Assembly: GCF_001028665.1 (NCBI RefSeq)
Contig: NZ_CP011504.1
Location: 1,860,001-1,924,000, forward strand
DNA length: 64,000 nucleotides
Source of the DNA: Burkholderia pyrrocinia
GTDB taxonomy: Bacteria; Pseudomonadota; Gammaproteobacteria; Burkholderiales; Burkholderiaceae
Reading direction: 5' to 3'
Every line of letters starts with the position of its first letter. Position 1 is the first letter of the stretch. Made by a program: the position numbers and the translations under genes. Under the pieces are notes generated by a model that had not been told where the DNA came from, searched no databases, and saw only the letters and a program-made list of their open reading frames with translations. Below are positions 60,246 through 64,000 of this stretch, one piece after another.

Positions 60246-60485
60246 ATGGTTCAGTGTGCAGCGAATATAGCGACACCCGAGGATGTCACGCTGAGTATGC
60301 GCGAATGCGAGGTGTTGCGATGGGCGGCGGAAGGGAAGACCGCGTATGAGATCGGCGTCATTCTCGGCTTGACCGAGCGCACGATCAATTTCCATATCTC
60401 GAGATCGATCGTGAAGCTCAACGCGTGCAACAAGACCAATGCGGTCGTGAAAGCCGTGTTGATGGGCCTGATCGTGTTTGCATGA
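60246..60485 (+). CDS. LuxR-type HTH-only regulator
   Basis: About 79 residues from the ATG at 60246; in-frame TTG 60225 and ATG 60234 give longer forms. It consists almost only of a LuxR/FixJ DNA-binding domain: LSMRECEVLRWAAEGKTAYE, GVILGLTERTINFHISRSIV and KLNACNKTNAVVKAVLMGL. There is no autoinducer-binding or receiver domain. Such HTH-only proteins (GerE-like) bind DNA constitutively or with partners. Codon use is slightly less GC-rich than its neighbours. Confidence 0.75.
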   Translation: MVQCAANIATPEDVTLSMRECEVLRWAAEGKTAYEIGVILGLTERTINFHISRSIVKLNACNKTNAVVKAVLMGLIVFA

Positions 60486-60526
60486 ACGGCACCGGGGCGT
60501 CCGTCCGTGGACCCCCGGTTGCGGCA

Positions 60527-60967
60527 TCAGATCGCGCCCTGGAACGACAGCACGCGCGTCCTGAACTCTTCCGGCACCGGCACCGTGGTCTTGCTGCCGT
60601 AGTCGAACATCACGTGCGTGGACACGGCCCGCGCAACCACCGCATGATCGTCGGCCGAATCGTCGGTGTCCGCCTGCCCGTCGCGCACCATCAGGTATTC
60701 CAGTTCGAAGCTCTTCGAGCCGAAGCGCGTGACGCTGCTGCGGACCGTGATCGTATCGCCGTACTGCGCGGGCTTCAGATATTCGCACGAGGTCTTGACC
60801 ATGATGTGCGGCAGCTTTTCCGAATAGGGCAGCTCGAGCAGATCGTGCATGTAGGTCAGGTACGCATGCTGCAGATAATCGTAATAGACGGGGCTGCTCA
60901 CATGGCCCATCGCGTCCGTTTCCCGATACTTCACGTCGATTCGGGTTTCAAAATATTTTCTTGTCAT
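60527..60967 (-). CDS. Acyl-CoA thioesterase, 4-hydroxybenzoyl-CoA thioesterase-like
   Basis: A protein of 146 residues, a single hotdog fold: RIDVKYRETDAMGHVSSPVY with the catalytic-type Asp, YYDYLQHAYLTYM and CEYLKPAQYGDTITVRSSVT. It hydrolyses aromatic or short acyl-CoA thioesters. It is divergent from the DAHP synthase gene across a 207-base AT-rich gap and may belong to the same pathway. YbgC-like housekeeping function is an alternative, but no tol-pal genes are nearby. Confidence 0.87.
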   Translation of the reverse strand: MTRKYFETRIDVKYRETDAMGHVSSPVYYDYLQHAYLTYMHDLLELPYSEKLPHIMVKTSCEYLKPAQYGDTITVRSSVTRFGSKSFELEYLMVRDGQADTDDSADDHAVVARAVSTHVMFDYGSKTTVPVPEEFRTRVLSFQGAI

Positions 60968-61174
60968 TACGAGGCTCCTTGGCAGAACGGCGGGTGAGAA
61001 CGTGTTTGTGCAGGAGTTAAGTTAGACGTGATCCGCATATCGGAATACTGTCGGAAATCACAGATATCCACTATGCGAAATGCTTCTGAGATAAATGACA
61101 GTATCACCCGGGATTTGACCGCGCTCTAATTGCCTCCGTAAATCGGCATCCGATCAGCGAGAGTGGAGCGTTAA

Positions 61175-62281
61175 ATGGAAAAATCCGTTGAGGCAGCGTT
61201 GACGCAGGGCGTGGCGGTGATCAGTGCGCAGCGGTTGCGCGCCGAGTTGCCATGCGATCCCGGCCTGGCACGGTCGATCGGCGAGGCGCGGCGCGCATTG
61301 GCGCGCATCATCGCGGGCGAGGACGACCGGCTTGCGCTGATCGTCGGCCCGTGTTCGATCCACGACGCGGAGGCGGCGCTGGCGTTCGCGCGCCGGCTCG
61401 CGCCGCTGCGCGAGCGGTACGCCGATGTGCTCGAGATCGTGATGCGCGTCTATTTCGAAAAGCCGCGCACCACGGTCGGCTGGAAAGGGCTCCTGAACGA
61501 CCCGTATCTCGACGGCAGTTTCCGGATCGAGGACGGCCTGCGCGTCGCGCGCAAGGTGCTGCTCGGCATCAATGCGCTGGGCCTGCCGGCCGCGACCGAA
61601 TTTCTCGATCCGATGACCGCGCCGTATCTCGACGACCTCGTGTCCTGGGGCGCGATCGGCGCGCGGACGACCGAATCGCAGATCCATCGCCAGGCGGCAT
61701 CGGGGCTCGACCTGCCGGTCGGCTTCAAGAACGGCACCGACGGCAACGTGAAGGTCGCGATCGACGCGATCCGCGCGTCGCGCGTGTCGCACAGTTACCT
61801 GAGGTCGTCCGTCTCCGGCAGCGTGGAAATCGCGACCACGTCCGGCAATCCCGACACGCATATCGTCCTGCGCGGCGGCAAGACCCCGAACTACGACGCC
61901 GCCAGCGTCGCGGCCGCCTGCGCCGCGCTGCGCGACGCGCATCTTCCCCCGTATGTCGTGATCGACGCGAGCCATGGCAACAGCGGCAAGCAGACGCGCG
62001 CGCAGATCGACGTCTGCGGCAACCTCGCCGCGCAACTGCATCGGGGGGAGCGCGCGATCGTGGGCGTGATGATCGAGTCGTTCCTCGTCGAGGGGCGGCA
62101 GGACCTGGTGCCGGGCACGCCGCCGGTGTTCGGCCAAAGCATTACCGACGCATGTCTCGGCTGGAATCACACGGCCGAGCTCGTCGAGCAGTTGGCTGCC
62201 GCGGCGGTTGCGCGGCGGCGTTCGCCAGCCGGCTTCATCGCGCACGGCGCCGCCGTCGCGATGCAGGCCGTTTCCTACTGA
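61175..62281 (+). CDS. Class I DAHP synthase (extra copy)
   Basis: A protein of 368 residues. Family blocks are LIVGPCSIHDAEAALAFA, MRVYFEKPRTTVGWKGLLND, GARTTESQIHRQAASGL, GFKNGTDGN and DASHGNSGKQ. It condenses PEP with erythrose-4-phosphate, the first step of the shikimate pathway. Its position directly before a Rieske oxygenase operon, 13 bases away, suggests a pathway-dedicated copy that boosts aromatic precursor supply rather than the housekeeping enzyme. Allosteric type cannot be judged. Confidence 0.92.
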   Translation: MEKSVEAALTQGVAVISAQRLRAELPCDPGLARSIGEARRALARIIAGEDDRLALIVGPCSIHDAEAALAFARRLAPLRERYADVLEIVMRVYFEKPRTTVGWKGLLNDPYLDGSFRIEDGLRVARKVLLGINALGLPAATEFLDPMTAPYLDDLVSWGAIGARTTESQIHRQAASGLDLPVGFKNGTDGNVKVAIDAIRASRVSHSYLRSSVSGSVEIATTSGNPDTHIVLRGGKTPNYDAASVAAACAALRDAHLPPYVVIDASHGNSGKQTRAQIDVCGNLAAQLHRGERAIVGVMIESFLVEGRQDLVPGTPPVFGQSITDACLGWNHTAELVEQLAAAAVARRRSPAGFIAHGAAVAMQAVSY

Positions 62282-62294
62282 AAGAGGAGCTCTC

Positions 62295-63554
62295 TTGAAC
62301 TCACCCATCGACATCGCCCGCGCGCTCGACTGGAAAGGCGACGGCGCCAGCCGCACGCCATACGAGGCGTACACGAGTGAAGCGCTGTACCAGCGCGAAC
62401 TCGAGCGCCTGTTCTACGCGAATCACTGGTGCTACATCGGCCTCGAAGCCGAAGTGCCGTCTCCCGGCGATTTCCAGCGCACGGAAGTCGGCGAGCGATC
62501 CGTCGTGATGACGCGCACGGAGGACGGCGAAATCGTCGTCTTCGAAAACGCGTGCGCGCACCGCGGCATGCAGTTCTGCCGCGAGCGCTCGGGGAAAGCG
62601 AAGGATTTCCACTGCCCGTATCACCAGTGGAACTACGACCTGAAGGGTAACCTGATCGGCGTGCCGTTCCGGCGCGGCGTGCGTCAGGGCGGCACGATCA
62701 ACGGCGGCATGCCGGCGGATTTCGATCCGGGCAAGCATGCGCTGCGGCGCCTGCGCGTGTCGACGCGCGGCGGTGCCGTGTTCGCGTCGTTCGACGAGAA
62801 CGTCGAGTCGTTCGAGGATTTCCTCGGCCCGCGCATCCTGCCTTATTACGATCGCCTGTTCCACGGCCCGAAGCTGACCGTGCTCGGCTACACGCGGCAG
62901 CGCGTGCCGAGCAACTGGAAGCTGATGGTCGAGAACATCAAGGATCCGTATCACGCCGGGCTGCTGCATACCTGGTTCGTCAACTTCGGCCTGTGGCGCG
63001 CGGACAATCCCGCCAAGCTCGTGACCGACGCGCATCACCGGCATGGCGCGATGGTGTCGATCCGCAGCGGCGGCGGCGGCGGCGAGGTGACCCACAACGT
63101 GACGAGCTTCAAGGATCGCATGACGCTGCACGACGACCGCTTCCTCGATGTCGTGCACGAACCGTGGTGGGGCGATCCGACCGTCGTGATGCTCACGCTG
63201 ATGCCGAGCGTCATCATCCAGCAGCAGGTCAATGCGCTGTCGACGCGCCGCATCCGGCCGATCAGCCCGGGCGTGTTCGACTACGTGTGGACGCATTTCG
63301 GTTTCGAGACCGACACCGAGGAGATGACGCGGCGCCGTCTGCGCCAGGCCAATCTGTTCGGGCCGGCCGGCTTCGTGTCGGCGGACGACGGCGAGGTCAT
63401 CGAATGCGTGCAGCAGAGCTTCGAGCAGATCCAGCACGGCAACGTCTACAACGAACTCGGCGGCCGGCAGATCGACGAGCAAACCGACCATATGGTCAGC
63501 GAAACGCTGGTGCGCGGCATGTACCAGTACTGGCGCCAAGTGATGGAGGCCTGA
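62295..63554 (+). CDS. Rieske aromatic ring-hydroxylating oxygenase, large subunit
   Basis: A protein of 419 residues. The Rieske [2Fe-2S] ligands are CAHRG and CPYHQWNYD; the mononuclear iron site is ENIKDPYHAGLLHTW plus a later Asp/Glu region. It resembles salicylate 5-hydroxylase and anthranilate or benzoate dioxygenase large subunits. The start is TTG at 62295 with AGAGGAG 7-13 bases before it; an upstream in-frame ATG at 62208 would overlap the DAHP synthase gene. It is directly followed by the small subunit. Confidence 0.9.
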   Translation: MNSPIDIARALDWKGDGASRTPYEAYTSEALYQRELERLFYANHWCYIGLEAEVPSPGDFQRTEVGERSVVMTRTEDGEIVVFENACAHRGMQFCRERSGKAKDFHCPYHQWNYDLKGNLIGVPFRRGVRQGGTINGGMPADFDPGKHALRRLRVSTRGGAVFASFDENVESFEDFLGPRILPYYDRLFHGPKLTVLGYTRQRVPSNWKLMVENIKDPYHAGLLHTWFVNFGLWRADNPAKLVTDAHHRHGAMVSIRSGGGGGEVTHNVTSFKDRMTLHDDRFLDVVHEPWWGDPTVVMLTLMPSVIIQQQVNALSTRRIRPISPGVFDYVWTHFGFETDTEEMTRRRLRQANLFGPAGFVSADDGEVIECVQQSFEQIQHGNVYNELGGRQIDEQTDHMVSETLVRGMYQYWRQVMEA

Positions 63555-64000
63555 ATGAGCACGATCACGACACGAACGGGCCGTCCGGCCGCCGAGCCGC
63601 ACGCGGGCGGCGCGAGCTTCGAGGATTTCTATTCACTCGTCCAGCTCAACGCGCGGTATGCGGCCGTGCTCGACGGCGGCGACTGGGATGCGTGGCCGGA
63701 ATTCTTCGTCGAGCAATGCCGGTACACGGTGGTGCCGCGCGAGAACCACGAGCGCAACCTGCCGCTCGCGGTGATGGATTTCGAGAGCAAGGGCATGCTG
63801 AAGGATCGCGTCTACGGGATCAAGGAGACGCTGTTCTTCGACCCGTACTACCAGCGCCACGTGATCGGGCTGCCGCTCGTCACGTATCTCGACGACACGG
63901 CGATCGAGGCGGAGACGAACTACGCGGTGCTGCGCACGAAGACCGAGCAGATGAGCGACGTGTACAACACGGGGCGCTACCTGGACCGGATCGTGCGCAC
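63555..64000 (+). CDS. Rieske oxygenase small (beta) subunit, 3' end outside window
   Basis: The visible 148 residues match the SnoaL-like beta-subunit fold: FEDFYSLVQLNARYAAVLDG, WPEFFVEQCRYTVVPRENHE, FDPYYQRHVIG and ETNYAVLRTKTE. It would pair with the alpha subunit in an (alpha-beta)3 oxygenase. Its ATG immediately follows the alpha stop codon. The gene continues beyond base 64000, where the ferredoxin and reductase may be encoded. Confidence 0.9.
   Translation, partial: MSTITTRTGRPAAEPHAGGASFEDFYSLVQLNARYAAVLDGGDWDAWPEFFVEQCRYTVVPRENHERNLPLAVMDFESKGMLKDRVYGIKETLFFDPYYQRHVIGLPLVTYLDDTAIEAETNYAVLRTKTEQMSDVYNTGRYLDRIVR

Noticed and set aside
1..64000. tRNA or rRNA genes
   Set aside because: No cloverleaf with a conserved T-loop (GGTTCGA-type) in context and no rRNA-like segment was found by eye; a covariance search would be needed to exclude a missed tRNA.

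Overview
The window is GC-rich, densely coded DNA from a Burkholderia, most likely the Burkholderia cepacia complex. The evidence is a LysR/class A beta-lactamase pair of the PenR/PenA type, a ygiW-qseB-qseC arrangement, a NodT-type efflux lipoprotein next to MacAB, and typical Burkholderia codon use. No rRNA, tRNA, CRISPR array, complete insertion sequence or phage was seen. The gene content (regulators, efflux, catabolism, adhesins) would suit a secondary chromosome, but that is inference.

Layout. 1-5.8 kb: end of an MFS drug antiporter, then a leftward macA-macB-outer-membrane-factor operon. 6-15.6 kb: an HD hydrolase, an XRE regulator, a lipoprotein, a membrane protein with a permuted papain-like domain, RNase I, a FAD monooxygenase with a divergent TetR regulator and two matching operators, a cysteine-hydrolase-like protein and a glutaminase. 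15.7-22.3 kb: an RstAB-like two-component pair, a type Vd patatin autotransporter, a second MreB and a SanA/YdcF-like protein. 23-32.6 kb: a 2365-residue autotransporter adhesin and a glycogen-debranching-like glycosidase. 32.6-40.5 kb: small genes, PenR/PenA, MarR and QseBC, interleaved with two kinds of repeat. 40.5-54.8 kb: mostly single metabolic and regulatory genes. 54.9-58.2 kb: a RutR-like regulator with codA and codB (cytosine uptake and deamination). 59-64 kb: regulators, a thioesterase, a dedicated DAHP synthase and a Rieske oxygenase alpha/beta pair that runs off the right end, probably a secondary-metabolite or aromatic pathway.

The most striking structure is a set of eight 65-bp direct repeats, all in the same orientation and all intergenic, at 33.27-37.93 kb. 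Each holds an IHF-like site (ATCAR-N4-TTR), then 30 bp from its start a DnaA-box-like 9-mer, an invariant CTTGCCAACA, and an inverted second 9-mer exactly 26 bp after the first. All sixteen 9-mers match TTATCCACA at 8 of 9 positions. This is the composition of DnaA-control loci such as datA and DARS, here multiplied eightfold.

The second unusual structure is a pair of ~287-bp nested-palindrome elements (32558-32844 and 40031-40316). They share architecture and short core motifs, but the arm sequences differ almost completely while staying self-complementary.
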